The position numbers were made by a program, and so were the translations under genes. The notes under the pieces were generated by a model. The model ran no database searches. It was not told where the DNA came from and saw only the letters and a list, made by a program, of their open reading frames with translations. Positions 1 through 8,538 of a stretch of DNA of 64,000 bases are shown in pieces. Origin of the DNA: CBDCYS01 sp965224215 (lineage in GTDB: Bacteria > Acidobacteriota > Terriglobia > Bryobacterales > UBA6623); NCBI GenBank assembly GCA_965224215.1, contig CBDCYS010000019.1, positions 62,001-126,000 on the forward strand, in the 5' to 3' direction. Position 1 is the stretch's first letter. The number at the start of each line of letters is the position of its first letter.

Positions 1-29
1 CTTCGCCGGTTCAGGGAGACGGGACAACG

Positions 30-2045
30 ATGGCTGAAGCGAGTGGCGGATCGATCGAGAATTCCGTGAAAGACCTGTCCGAGAGAAAGCCTCACGTGGT
101 CTGGGAGAAGGTCCTCGAACACGGAGAACTGCCCGACGGCCGCGTAAAGCCGGTCACCTGTCACCGCCGCACCGTGTGTATGACGCACCACGAGGGCGGC
201 TACCACGCACTCGACAATAAGTGCCCCCACCAGGGCGGTCCTCTCGGCGAAGGCTCGATCGAAAAAGGCTATCTCCGCTGCCCCTGGCATGGCTGGGATT
301 TCCACCCCGCAACGGGCAAGCCGCCGGGCGGCTATGACGACGGCATCCCGACCTATGCAGTCGAAACGCGCGACGACGGCATTTACGTCGGCTTCGAGGA
401 AGAGCGTCCGCACGAGAAGACGGCGTCGGACGTGATGACGGAAACCATGGTGAACTGGGGAGTTCGCCACGTATTCGGGATGGTCGGGCACTCAAACCTA
501 GGGCTCGCCGACGCGCTCCGGATGCAAGAGGAAGCCGGCAAGCTGAACTTCTACGGCATTCGCCACGAGGGGGCGGCGGCCTTCGCGGCGTCGGCATACG
601 GGAAGCTGACCGGGCGTCCCTCGGCCTGTTTGACGATCGCCGGCCCGGGGGCGACAAACCTGCTTACGGGGATGTGGGACGCCAACGTCGACCGCTCCCC
701 GGTGCTCGCGCTGACCGGTCAGGTTGACACGCAAGTGCTCGGACCAGGCGCATTCCAGGAGGTCGATCTCCAAGCCGCGTTCGGCAAAGTCGCGCAATGG
801 AGTCAGTCGGTTTTGCATTCCAGCAAACACGCCGAATTGATGAACTTAGCGTGCAAAAGCGCCATCCTAAACCGCGGAGTTTCTCACCTGATTTTCCCCG
901 ATGAGGTACAGAACCTGAAGGTCGGGGATGCCAAAGCGAGCGGGCCCCAAGGCCGAATTACCCCGCTCGAGATCACGCCGCCGCGCGAGTCGCTCGATAA
1001 CGCGGTTGAGCTTCTTCGCGGCTCGAAGCGTCCGGTGATCGTCGTCGGTCACGGCGCGCGCTTCAACATGCCGTCGATCACCGAGCTGGCGGAAATGCTC
1101 AACGCGCCGGTGATTAAAACCTTTAAGGGCAAGGGTTTGATTTCCGATCAGCATCCTCTGGCGGGCGGTGTCTTGGGACGCAGCGGCACTCCGATCGCGA
1201 GCTGGGCCATGAACGAGTGCGATCTGCTGCTCGTCTTTGGCGCGAGCTTCAGCAATCACACAGGAATTACGCCCAAGAAGCCGACCATCCAGGTCGATTT
1301 CGACGCCATGACGCTGGGTAAATTTCACGCTATCGATGTTCCCTTGTGGGGCGAAATCGGAATCACGGCGGGGCTGCTCAAGGAGCGGTTGGTAGGCACG
1401 ACGGACACAGTCGATCAGCGGCCCGACATGGCCGAGCGCTGGCAAATCTGGCGCCGTGAAAAGGAACGCCGCACCGAAGACGAACGCGGCCGTGGCATTA
1501 ACTCCGCCTCTATTTTCGAGGCCATGACGCGCCAGGTCCCCGAAGACGCCATCATCGCCGTCGATGTCGGCAATAATACCTACTCCTTCGGACGCTACTT
1601 TGAGTGCACGCGGCAGGCGGTTCTGATGTCGGGTTATTTGGGGTCCATTGGATTTTCCTACCCGGCGGCCATGGGGGCCTGGGCCGCAACCCAGGAAGAC
1701 GATCCGCGCTTCAAGGGACGTCCAGTAGTCGCGGTCTCGGGAGACGGCGGGTTTGGTCAATACATGGGCGAGATTCTTACCGCCGTCAAATACAAGATGA
1801 ATATTACGCACGTGCTCGTGCATAACGACGAGCTGGGCAAGATTTCCAAGGAGCAGAGGTCAGGCAATTGGAATGTTTGGAAGACGTCGTTGCATAATCC
1901 GAATTTCGCCAACTACGCGAATCTCTGCGGCGGACTCGGTATCCGTGTCACAAAAAAGGAAGAGCTCGACGACGCGATCGCCAAGGCACTAGAGTACGAC
2001 GGGCCCAGCATGATAGAGGTGATGGCCGACGCCGATCTTGTCTAG
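30..2045 (+). CDS. Rieske [2Fe-2S] domain fused to a ThDP-dependent (acetolactate synthase/pyruvate oxidase-like) enzyme
   Basis: 671 aa. Residues 1-125 form a Rieske domain with ligands C65-x-H67 and C84-x2-H87. The rest is a complete three-domain ThDP enzyme of the POX/AHAS family: the Pyr domain has the catalytic Glu at E180 in RHEGAAAFAA, a central domain follows, and the PP domain has the ThDP/Mg motif GDG at 571-573 ending in VLVHND. ATG start with AGGGAG 11 bases upstream. The family normally decarboxylates a 2-oxoacid; the fused iron-sulfur domain suggests electrons leave through the Rieske centre, which is inference. No signal peptide, so cytoplasmic. It is followed, 235 bases on, by a second Rieske-fused oxidoreductase on the same strand, so the two may act together. 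The substrate cannot be told from sequence. Confidence 0.88.
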   Translation: MAEASGGSIENSVKDLSERKPHVVWEKVLEHGELPDGRVKPVTCHRRTVCMTHHEGGYHALDNKCPHQGGPLGEGSIEKGYLRCPWHGWDFHPATGKPPGGYDDGIPTYAVETRDDGIYVGFEEERPHEKTASDVMTETMVNWGVRHVFGMVGHSNLGLADALRMQEEAGKLNFYGIRHEGAAAFAASAYGKLTGRPSACLTIAGPGATNLLTGMWDANVDRSPVLALTGQVDTQVLGPGAFQEVDLQAAFGKVAQWSQSVLHSSKHAELMNLACKSAILNRGVSHLIFPDEVQNLKVGDAKASGPQGRITPLEITPPRESLDNAVELLRGSKRPVIVVGHGARFNMPSITELAEMLNAPVIKTFKGKGLISDQHPLAGGVLGRSGTPIASWAMNECDLLLVFGASFSNHTGITPKKPTIQVDFDAMTLGKFHAIDVPLWGEIGITAGLLKERLVGTTDTVDQRPDMAERWQIWRREKERRTEDERGRGINSASIFEAMTRQVPEDAIIAVDVGNNTYSFGRYFECTRQAVLMSGYLGSIGFSYPAAMGAWAATQEDDPRFKGRPVVAVSGDGGFGQYMGEILTAVKYKMNITHVLVHNDELGKISKEQRSGNWNVWKTSLHNPNFANYANLCGGLGIRVTKKEELDDAIAKALEYDGPSMIEVMADADLV

Positions 2046-2069
2046 AAAAGTTCGCTAGGAACAACAGAG

Positions 2070-2089
2070 GCGCGGACGGAAGTCCGCGC
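2070..2089. other. perfect 8-bp stem hairpin after the Rieske-ThDP gene
   Basis: GCGCGGAC-GGAA-GTCCGCGC forms an 8-bp stem with a GGAA tetraloop, 25 bases after the stop codon. There is no T-tract, so it is not a classical intrinsic terminator. A related degenerate sequence (cggcgcggacttgcgtccacgc) lies at about 41073, so this may be a dispersed intergenic palindrome. Confidence 0.5.
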
Positions 2090-2110
2090 TCCGCGGCGTA
2101 GAAGGCGGTT

Positions 2111-2176
2111 TGCAGCGCCCGAGAACTTTGCAGTGTCCGAGAACACTGCAGCGCCCGAGAACCCTGCAGCGCACCC
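2111..2176. repeat. 18-bp tandem repeat, about 3.7 copies
   Basis: Units start at 2111, 2129, 2147 and 2165 with consensus TGCAGCGCCCGAGAACYY; the last unit is partial. They lie in the leader between the two Rieske-fusion genes. The reading frame of the downstream gene is open through the repeat, but the strong ribosome site at 2267 places the true start after it. Confidence 0.75.
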
Positions 2177-2280
2177 AGGCCACCAACCGGTGTGTGAGAA
2201 AGCCAAGCCGTAAGCCGCGAGCCCCGGGTCAGCCCCGAGCCAGCCACCCCCAAGCCACCAACGCACAGGAGAAAGCAAAA

Positions 2281-3924
2281 ATGCCAACCACCGACACCGT
2301 CACCAGCCAAAAAGTGAAAGTCGCCACCTGGAGCCAACTAGAAGACCGCAAACCCGCCTACGCCCTAGTAGCCAATGTCGATCTCGTCGTCCTCCGCTTC
2401 GACGACCAGGTCTCGGTGCTCTACGGCCGTTGTCTCCACCGCGGCGCCCTGCTGGCGGACGGCTCGATCACCGGGCAAAACCTCATCTGCGGCGTCCACG
2501 GCTGGGACTATCGCTGGGACTCGGGCATCAGCGAATACAAGAACACCGAAGCCCTCCCGAAGTTCAACGCCTGGGTCGATGCCGACGACGACGCGGTTTA
2601 TGTGGACGAGTTCGAAATTCGTGCCTGGGAGCAGGACAACCCGCAGCCCTACAATCGCGACAGCTACCAGGGGCTATACGCCGACGTCCACGGCACCCCC
2701 GAGGAACCCCACAACCACTACGTCCAAGAGCTGGCGAAGAACGGTTTGAAGAACTTTGGACACCACGGCCAGATGTCAGCCATGGGTGTAGCCCTGACCG
2801 ACTTGCCCCGCTGGGACGATATCCAAATCCTGACCGGCCAGCTCGCCCGCAAGCCGTTGCTTGACGATGACCCGGTGGGCTCCGAGTTGTGCATCGGCCC
2901 CAACGCAAAAAAGCCGCTGACCCTCGACATCCCGCTATTCGTCAGCGATATGAGCTTCGGTGCATTGAGCAAGGAAGCCAAGACCGCTCTCTCGAAAGGC
3001 GCGGAGATGGCCGGCACCGGAATTTGCTCCGGCGAAGGCGGAATGCTGCCCGCCGAGCAAGAGAACAATTCGCGCTATTTTTACGAGCTAGCGTCAGCGC
3101 GCTTTGGCTGGAGCCTCGACAAAGTCGCGCGCTGCCAAGCCTTCCATTTCAAAGGAGGGCAGGGAGCCAAGACAGGCACCGGCGGCCACCTTCCGGGCAA
3201 TGAGGTCAGTCCCGAGATCGCCGAAGTCCGGGGCCTCAAGGCCGGAGAGGCGGCGATCAGCCCAGCGACGTTTCCTGATCTTGAGTCGCCGGCCGACTAT
3301 CGCAAGATTGCCGACGAAGTTCGCGACGTGACGGGAGGGGTTCCCGTTGGCTTCAAGATATCGGCGCAGCATGTCGAAATTGACATCGACTTCGCGCTGA
3401 AAGTTGGCGTGGACTACATCATTCTCGATGGCCGGGGAGGAGCCACCGGAGCCGCCCCGATCATTTTCAAGAACAACATATCCGTTCCCACGATGGCTTC
3501 CCTAGCGCGAGCCCGCCGCCACCTCGACATGCGCGGACGAAGCGACGTGACGCTGATCATCACCGGGGGCCTGCGAAGCGAGTCGGACTTCGTCAAAGCC
3601 ATGGCTCTTGGGGCCGACGGCGTCGCCGTGGCGAACGCGGCCATCCAGGCCATCGGTTGCCTAGGCATGCGCGCCTGCCACACAAACAATTGCCCCGTAG
3701 GCATCGCCACCCAGCGCGAGGACCTCCGTGCCCGCCTAATCGTCGAGCAATCCGCCCAGCAGCTCAAAAACTACTTCGAGGCCACGGTCGATCTGATGAA
3801 GATCTTGGCCAGGGCGTGCGGCCACAGCCATCTCCGACAATTGAGCCGCGACGACTTGACGACCTGGAAACGCGACGTGGCCTATCTGACCGGCATTGCT
3901 TATGCCGGGGTGGTGCCGCTGTAG
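2281..3924 (+). CDS. Rieske [2Fe-2S] domain fused to glutamate synthase-like FMN domain
   Basis: 547 aa from the ATG at 2281, chosen because AGGAGAAAG lies just upstream; the frame is open further 5' but that part is repeat. Residues 1-115 are a Rieske domain (C51-x-H53, C70-x2-H73). From about 200 onward is the FMN-binding TIM barrel of the GltB family (FMN_dh/Glu_synthase): SGEGGMLPAEQ, FKGGQGAKTGTGGHLPG, DGRGGATGAAP, then the cysteine set C460-x5-C466-x4-C471 in the position of the [3Fe-4S] ligands of GltB. The glutaminase domain of true glutamate synthase is absent, so ammonia cannot come from glutamine within this chain. Related stand-alone barrels are called 'FMN-binding glutamate synthase family' and few have known substrates. 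Likely an iron-sulfur flavoenzyme co-transcribed with the preceding gene. Confidence 0.88.
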   Translation: MPTTDTVTSQKVKVATWSQLEDRKPAYALVANVDLVVLRFDDQVSVLYGRCLHRGALLADGSITGQNLICGVHGWDYRWDSGISEYKNTEALPKFNAWVDADDDAVYVDEFEIRAWEQDNPQPYNRDSYQGLYADVHGTPEEPHNHYVQELAKNGLKNFGHHGQMSAMGVALTDLPRWDDIQILTGQLARKPLLDDDPVGSELCIGPNAKKPLTLDIPLFVSDMSFGALSKEAKTALSKGAEMAGTGICSGEGGMLPAEQENNSRYFYELASARFGWSLDKVARCQAFHFKGGQGAKTGTGGHLPGNEVSPEIAEVRGLKAGEAAISPATFPDLESPADYRKIADEVRDVTGGVPVGFKISAQHVEIDIDFALKVGVDYIILDGRGGATGAAPIIFKNNISVPTMASLARARRHLDMRGRSDVTLIITGGLRSESDFVKAMALGADGVAVANAAIQAIGCLGMRACHTNNCPVGIATQREDLRARLIVEQSAQQLKNYFEATVDLMKILARACGHSHLRQLSRDDLTTWKRDVAYLTGIAYAGVVPL

Positions 3925-4275
3925 CTGCGTGGAAGGTCCTAGCCTTGCCGCTGCCTTTCGGATTAGACGAGTAAAGATTCTTTATTCGGGCTCCGTCCCC
4001 GAACTCCCCCCCCGAACTCCCCCTGCTACGCGGACTTCTTGTGTGCCAGCGAGCTCGTGCCGGAGCACATCCGTCAGAACTGCTATTACCCCAAGCCGTA
4101 CGCGACTTGCCCGTAAGTCGGTGCTAAATCACCTGGAAACGGCCGTTTGCGCTCCGCGATCCTCCAAAGTTGTTACAATTGCAGCCGAAACTAGAGAGAA
4201 CGGCACGGTGTTCTGCCGGAGTTGAGACGGGGTGGTAACGTTGCCCCGGGATCTATCATCGAAATCGCGTGAGGC
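3925..4275. other. 351-base intergenic stretch, no gene seen
   Basis: I see no convincing coding sequence. A short direct repeat of the phrase 'cgaactcccc' lies near 4000-4022. A TTGTTACAAT-like sequence near 4170 could be part of a promoter for the TIR gene, but no well-spaced -35 box goes with it. Confidence 0.5.
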
Positions 4276-5169
4276 GTGGCCCCGTTTGGCGGCGCCGTGG
4301 CCTACAAAGGATGGCCCGTTTTTCGCATCGATGACTTCATGAGTCAAGTAGCCACGATGGACAGCCGGATCGCACAGATCGAGCAGTTGATCGAAGAGGG
4401 AGAGAAGTTCACGCCTCAGAACTTCTGCTATCCCACCGAGCACGGAAGTGAGTTTGGCGGTGGAGACACGCCCGAATGGCTCGCTTGGAAGACTCGCGTG
4501 TTCAACCTCGCCAAGAGTCTCGGCTCAGATGGTTCGCCGGCACTCAAGCTCGCCACTACCGCCCTGGGCGTAAGGACCGACGGCTACCACCTCATCCAGT
4601 TCGAACGCGCGCTCGGGTCTTTGAAGATGGCGCTAGACCTACTCCTGTCCGCGACCAAAGACGACGCCTATGGCGAGCTCCGACAGACGACGTCACGAAG
4701 CGCAATACCTACGCTTTCGAACAGAGTGTTCGTGGTGCATGGGCATGACAGCGCCCTAAAAACCGACGTCGAGAGGTTCTTGCACCAAATCGGATTAGAT
4801 CCTGTCGTGCTCCACCGCCAGCCAGACCAAGGGCAGACGCTCATTGAGAAGTTTGAGCAGCACAGCGATGTCGGATACGCCATCATACTTCTGACGCCGG
4901 ACGAGTTCGCCTACACCGCCGACAAAAAAACACTACCGGCCGAGCAGAGAGCGACCGAATCGCGAGCACGGCCAAACGTCATCTTCGAGTTTGGATACTT
5001 CGTCGGCAGATTGGGACGGAAACGAGTGTGCTGCTTGCATAAGGGCGATGTCGTCTTGCCGAGTGATCTGCACGGACTCCTGTACAAGAAGGTCGATGAC
5101 TCCCTAGACAGCCAGGCGTACGGGCTCATTCGTGAGCTAAAGAGTGCAGGTTACCAGCTCAAGATCTGA
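4276..5169 (+). CDS. TIR-like nucleotide-binding protein of the CAP12/Pycsar effector TIR family
   Basis: 297 aa from the GTG at 4276; an ATG at 4339 (MSQVATMDSR...) is an equally possible start, and neither has a good ribosome site. The C-terminal half (from about residue 155) is a TIR-like domain: VFVVHGHD at its start, then QTLIEKFEQHSD, AIILLTPDEF, RPNVIFEFGYFVGRLGR and a final helix. This matches the 'predicted nucleotide-binding protein containing TIR-like domain' family, which includes TIR effectors of CBASS and Pycsar; there the domain cleaves NAD+ when activated. The N-terminal 150 residues are helical and unrecognised. No cyclase gene is adjacent, so a role in an antiphage system is only inference. 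Confidence 0.8.
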   Translation: MAPFGGAVAYKGWPVFRIDDFMSQVATMDSRIAQIEQLIEEGEKFTPQNFCYPTEHGSEFGGGDTPEWLAWKTRVFNLAKSLGSDGSPALKLATTALGVRTDGYHLIQFERALGSLKMALDLLLSATKDDAYGELRQTTSRSAIPTLSNRVFVVHGHDSALKTDVERFLHQIGLDPVVLHRQPDQGQTLIEKFEQHSDVGYAIILLTPDEFAYTADKKTLPAEQRATESRARPNVIFEFGYFVGRLGRKRVCCLHKGDVVLPSDLHGLLYKKVDDSLDSQAYGLIRELKSAGYQLKI

Positions 5170-5316
5170 TACCGAGCCGGCCACCCCTCGATCAGCAAGA
5201 AGGATCCGGGCGAGCGGTTCGGAAAGGCGGAATCAGAGTTCTGGCGAAGAGACGGCGTGAAACACTTTGGCCCCGTTTGCCCGCGGCTTACGCGCTTCTT
5301 ATTAGGAGGATTCTCT

Positions 5317-6114
5317 ATGTCCAAGACGCCGGTTGCACTACTCATCTGCACCCTTATCGCATTTAGCGCAATGTCGGCTGCTGAGCCCGACAAAGCCATC
5401 CGCCCCGACCTACTCACGGACGCTTACATCCCGTTGGTGATCATCGGTGAAGGGTGGTCGCAACAAATCGTCATCCAGAACATCGACGAAGAAGAGTCGG
5501 TGACCGGCACTCTGAAGTTCTTCACCGCTCAAGGCGATCCGTGGCAGGTGGATCTGATTGACGGACGCGGTCGATCGGACACGTTCTTCGTTACGCTGCT
5601 GCCGCGCCAAATGGCAATTTACGAAACCGCCGTTCGATTCAACCCCCAAACCCTCGGCTACGCGCACATCGACGGCGATTGTTGCCCCCGTACGCTGGTC
5701 CAAACGATCTTCCGACGTCAGGAGTCGGGCCGGCCGGACCTGATGACATCTCTGGCGGTCGAAGACGATACGGTACGGAGCGTTCATTTGATGTTCGACA
5801 ATCGCGGCGGCAAGTTCGCCGGCGTGGGAATCCTGAACACCGATACATGCTTCAGTTTCAGTTGCGAGCAGATTTACGACATCGTGTTTCGCGACGAGAA
5901 CGGAAACACGTTTCACCGGGCCAGCAGAACCCCGCGCAACGAGACTCTTTGGTGGTTCAGTTTGGACGCTGAATTTCCACAGGTTAGAGGGCGACTCGGC
6001 ACCATGGAAGTGAAGAGCGGCGATCCCGATAGCGAATTTATACGCGCCGTGGGCTTCAGTCTGCAGTTCGCTCCGAATGGGGCATTCACTGCGGTGATGA
6101 CCGGCGAGAGGTAG
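5317..6114 (+). CDS. secreted protein of unknown function
   Basis: 265 aa. The start at 5317 is preferred because TTAGGAGGA precedes it and it gives an ordinary signal peptide (MSKTPVALLICTLIAFSAMSAA, cleavage near residue 20); an in-frame ATG at 5257 would bury the signal. The mature part is rich in beta-strand-like segments with four Cys in two pairs (GDCCPRT and TCFSFSCEQ). The phrase 'VIGEGWSQQIVIQN' is typical of small extracytoplasmic proteins in which function is unassigned. It appears monocistronic. Confidence 0.75.
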   Translation: MSKTPVALLICTLIAFSAMSAAEPDKAIRPDLLTDAYIPLVIIGEGWSQQIVIQNIDEEESVTGTLKFFTAQGDPWQVDLIDGRGRSDTFFVTLLPRQMAIYETAVRFNPQTLGYAHIDGDCCPRTLVQTIFRRQESGRPDLMTSLAVEDDTVRSVHLMFDNRGGKFAGVGILNTDTCFSFSCEQIYDIVFRDENGNTFHRASRTPRNETLWWFSLDAEFPQVRGRLGTMEVKSGDPDSEFIRAVGFSLQFAPNGAFTAVMTGER

Positions 6115-6249
6115 CCCCAAAAGGCCGGCGAGGCCCCGAAGCTCGTGACGAAGGCCCAGTTCGGGCTGCCATGAAATCCTGCCGTCCAAAAATATTTGAG
6201 CTACCGATTCCGTTCGGCACCGTCTTTATAAGCGAACGGAGGTTTTCAG

Positions 6250-6549
6250 ATGAATAACGAAGTCGACGAGCTAGACACTGTCCAAGAAGAGGATCAAGAA
6301 GGGATCTCAGACGAAGTTAAGAAAGTCCTTGACCAATTCCTGATACGGTTTACCGGGTTTACTCACCCGTTGGACGAGGAGCGATGGGCTGACTTCGTAG
6401 TAGCTGCTCATCGTGCCAATGAGGATATAGCAGAAGTGCAACTAGAGGAAGCCCTGGGCAGCCGGCCGCCGAGCGAGGAATGGAAGGAAGGATGGGTTGA
6501 GAAATACCGCTGGGGGCGAATCCTGTTGGCAAGGAACGACCAGCTTTGA
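6250..6549 (+). CDS. small acidic hypothetical protein
   Basis: 99 aa, strongly acidic N-terminus (EVDELDTVQEEDQEG) and aromatic C-terminus (WKEGWVEKYRWGRIL). No signal peptide or recognised domain. The start is supported by AACGGAGG 8-9 bases upstream of the ATG. It stands alone in the accessory region. Confidence 0.65.
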   Translation: MNNEVDELDTVQEEDQEGISDEVKKVLDQFLIRFTGFTHPLDEERWADFVVAAHRANEDIAEVQLEEALGSRPPSEEWKEGWVEKYRWGRILLARNDQL

Positions 6550-6755
6550 GCGCGCCGCGCAGCATGGGCTTCGTGGGATTGGGGTGGGGCGTAGTCGGCA
6601 AGCCGAGCTCGCAACGTATCACAACTGGCGGAAGTGATTGTAGGGATGGGCGGCTCCGGGATGGACTGGAGCGTCGTGGTCGAAGAACCCGCTCCGTAGC
6701 GTTGATCGACGGCCCGGCCGGGGCGCTGCGTCCGATTGTCGAGCAATGAATACAA

Positions 6756-7250
6756 ATGCCAAGTGATGAAGAGTACGTTGGAAGAAAGGGCGAGGCGCTG
6801 TGGGACCATGCCAACCGCATCGCGGTCCTGGCGCTCGCTGAATCCACGGTCCGACTACTGGATAGCGACAAACCAGCCGGCGCGAAGGAGGCGGGCCACT
6901 ACTTCGGGGCCTATCAGCAGAGCTTCACGAAGACGCGTAGCGCGCTTCTAGATCTCTTCCGTGCAAGAGCGGAGATGCATCGAGTAATTCACTGGGAACC
7001 GACAGGCGCCGGGAGGTACAGGACACAACCGATTACCGAATCCGATACGGAGACCATTAGCGCCCTGAGCGAAGCCGCAGCCCGGTTTGTCTCGTTCGTT
7101 GTTTCCTGGCAGCCAGTGATGGACTCAATTGCCGCGCACGTTGCGACCGTCATGGCGCCCCGGGGACCGAAGTTGCCGACGGATATGCTTCGAAGCGCAA
7201 AGGCTGCGGCTATCGAAAAACTGCCAGACTCAGCAAGCAGTCTGAAGTAA
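6756..7250 (+). CDS. hypothetical protein, probably the N-terminal part of a frameshifted gene
   Basis: 164 aa, mostly helical, no signal peptide. The ribosome site is weak. The reading frame ends at TAA 7248-7250 (agtctgaagtaagg). Dropping one base there would continue smoothly into the open frame at 7252..7515 (SLK-K-VLTEQAEWYTADV), so this may be the first two thirds of a roughly 250-residue protein. No family recognised for this part. Confidence 0.55.
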   Translation: MPSDEEYVGRKGEALWDHANRIAVLALAESTVRLLDSDKPAGAKEAGHYFGAYQQSFTKTRSALLDLFRARAEMHRVIHWEPTGAGRYRTQPITESDTETISALSEAAARFVSFVVSWQPVMDSIAAHVATVMAPRGPKLPTDMLRSAKAAAIEKLPDSASSLK

Positions 7251-7251
7251 G

Positions 7252-7515
7252 GTTCTGACCGAGCAAGCCGAGTGGTATACCGCGGATGTTCGAATACTAC
7301 GCAATTACTTCGTTCACAATCACCGGATAGCCCATTTGCTGCCCGAGGCGGGATCCGAGAGGACCGTGGTCACGATCAAGAAGCTCGATCATGACGAGAC
7401 GACCGATAAGTTCGACCTAGACCAGTTCATCAATTGGACATTCGGGCACTTTCTACTTTTCGTCGTCGCGCTCGACGAGGGGCTTCGCGAAGCCCAGACT
7501 TTGGGGCGGCAGTGA
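7252..7515 (+). pseudogene. HEPN-like C-terminal fragment, frameshifted from the preceding gene
   Basis: An open frame without any usable start codon near its 5' end encodes TEQAEWYTADVRILRNYFVH and then about 60 more residues ending EAQTLGRQ. RNYFVH fits the R-x4-H motif of HEPN-type RNases (R followed by a polar residue, His five on). The segment lies one frame away from 6756..7250 and begins directly at its stop. Most likely the C-terminal domain of a gene broken by a 1-base indel. HEPN assignment rests on this motif and helix pattern alone. Confidence 0.45.
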
Positions 7516-7686
7516 CGGGCGGGCGGGATCGGGGTGGTTCAAGGTCCACCCGCGCCAAGTCTACCCGAGTTTCACGTATCGCGGGAGCTCGCGACCTCAC
7601 AACTGGCGGAAGTAGATTGGCGGACCATTGGCGGAGTTGTTGTGGAAAAAGAAGGCCGAGGTGGTTAGAAATATAGGAGGAAAATC

Positions 7687-8538
7687 ATGATTATTAGAAG
7701 ATTCGTATTTTCGTTTATCTTGGTGTTGGTAGTCGCGGTCGGCACGTTATCGGCGGCCCAGCCGAGTAAAGATCTCATCGTCGAAACAATCAACGGCATC
7801 CGGTACTGTGACGAATTTGCGTCTCTCCAGGCGTGTCACGATGATCTACCTACCACTGGCGGGAAGATGGTGATACCCGCTGGTACGTACACATTGACCG
7901 CTGAACTGCTAATTTCGAAGTCAAATGTTCATATAGAGTGTGCTGGAGTCGGAAATACCATCATCGAACGCAACGGTATGCCAAGCACCGATTCGGTGAT
8001 CCAGATCGACGGCAGTCATGTGGCTGTTACGGGCTGCACATTCGACGGGCGCTCTGAGAGCACGACAAAAGCCACCGTCAATCTTAACGGCATCAGTACT
8101 CGATTTGAACACAACCAAGTCCTTGGGAATGACCACATAGCCGTCGGTATCAGCAAAGACGACGCATCTGTCATAGACAACGAGATCACCGGGCAGGCGA
8201 GCGCGACCCAGGGGAGTTCCGGCATTTGGTGTGCCGCCGATTCCATCGACCGTGTCCTCATCAAAGCTAATCGGATCTCAGACCAAATGCTAGCAGCACT
8301 CCAATGTGTGGGAAACGACATTGCGGTGATTGACAACGTCATATGGAATAACCACTGCCAGACGTCTCCAACGGGTGGTGGACAGTTAGACTTCAGCAGC
8401 GGCGGGAGCGGAGGAGCTGTTGTGTCCGGGAACATTATCGGTCCAGGGTGCGGCTCACTTACGTCTGGCATTGAGGTCCATCGGCACGCGACCATCATTG
8501 GTAACACCATCCGTGGTCAAAAGCATCATGGTACCTGA
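7687..8538 (+). pseudogene. secreted right-handed beta-helix protein, 5' part, interrupted by an IS1380-type element
   Basis: Strong ribosome site (ATAGGAGGAAAATC before ATG) and signal peptide (cleavage near residue 23). The mature protein shows repeated beta-helix rungs of the form xGNxIxG/xNxIxxN: GVGNTIIERNG, VTGCTFDGRSES, IDNEITGQ, IKANRISDQ, IDNVIWNNH, SGNIIGPG, IGNTIRGQ. This is the pectate-lyase-like fold (NosD/PbH1 repeats). The frame runs into the IS left end (8534) and stops four bases later. The remainder continues in frame at 10334. Before insertion the gene read ...GQKHHGIVLQ.... The substrate is unknown; such proteins usually bind or cleave polysaccharide. Confidence 0.8.

Noticed and set aside
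867..1823. 318-codon open frame on the minus strand
   Set aside because: Antisense of the Rieske-ThDP gene; no ribosome site, no domain.
2070..2089. intrinsic terminator after the first gene
   Set aside because: Perfect hairpin but no following T run; kept only as a hairpin feature.
4165..4180. promoter for the TIR gene (TTGTTACAAT)
   Set aside because: A TACAAT box is present but no -35 at 16-18 bases; spacing to the nearest TTG is 21.
7434..7676. 80-codon frame (plus) before the beta-helix gene
   Set aside because: Arg/Ser-rich, out of frame with the HEPN-like fragment it overlaps; no ribosome site.
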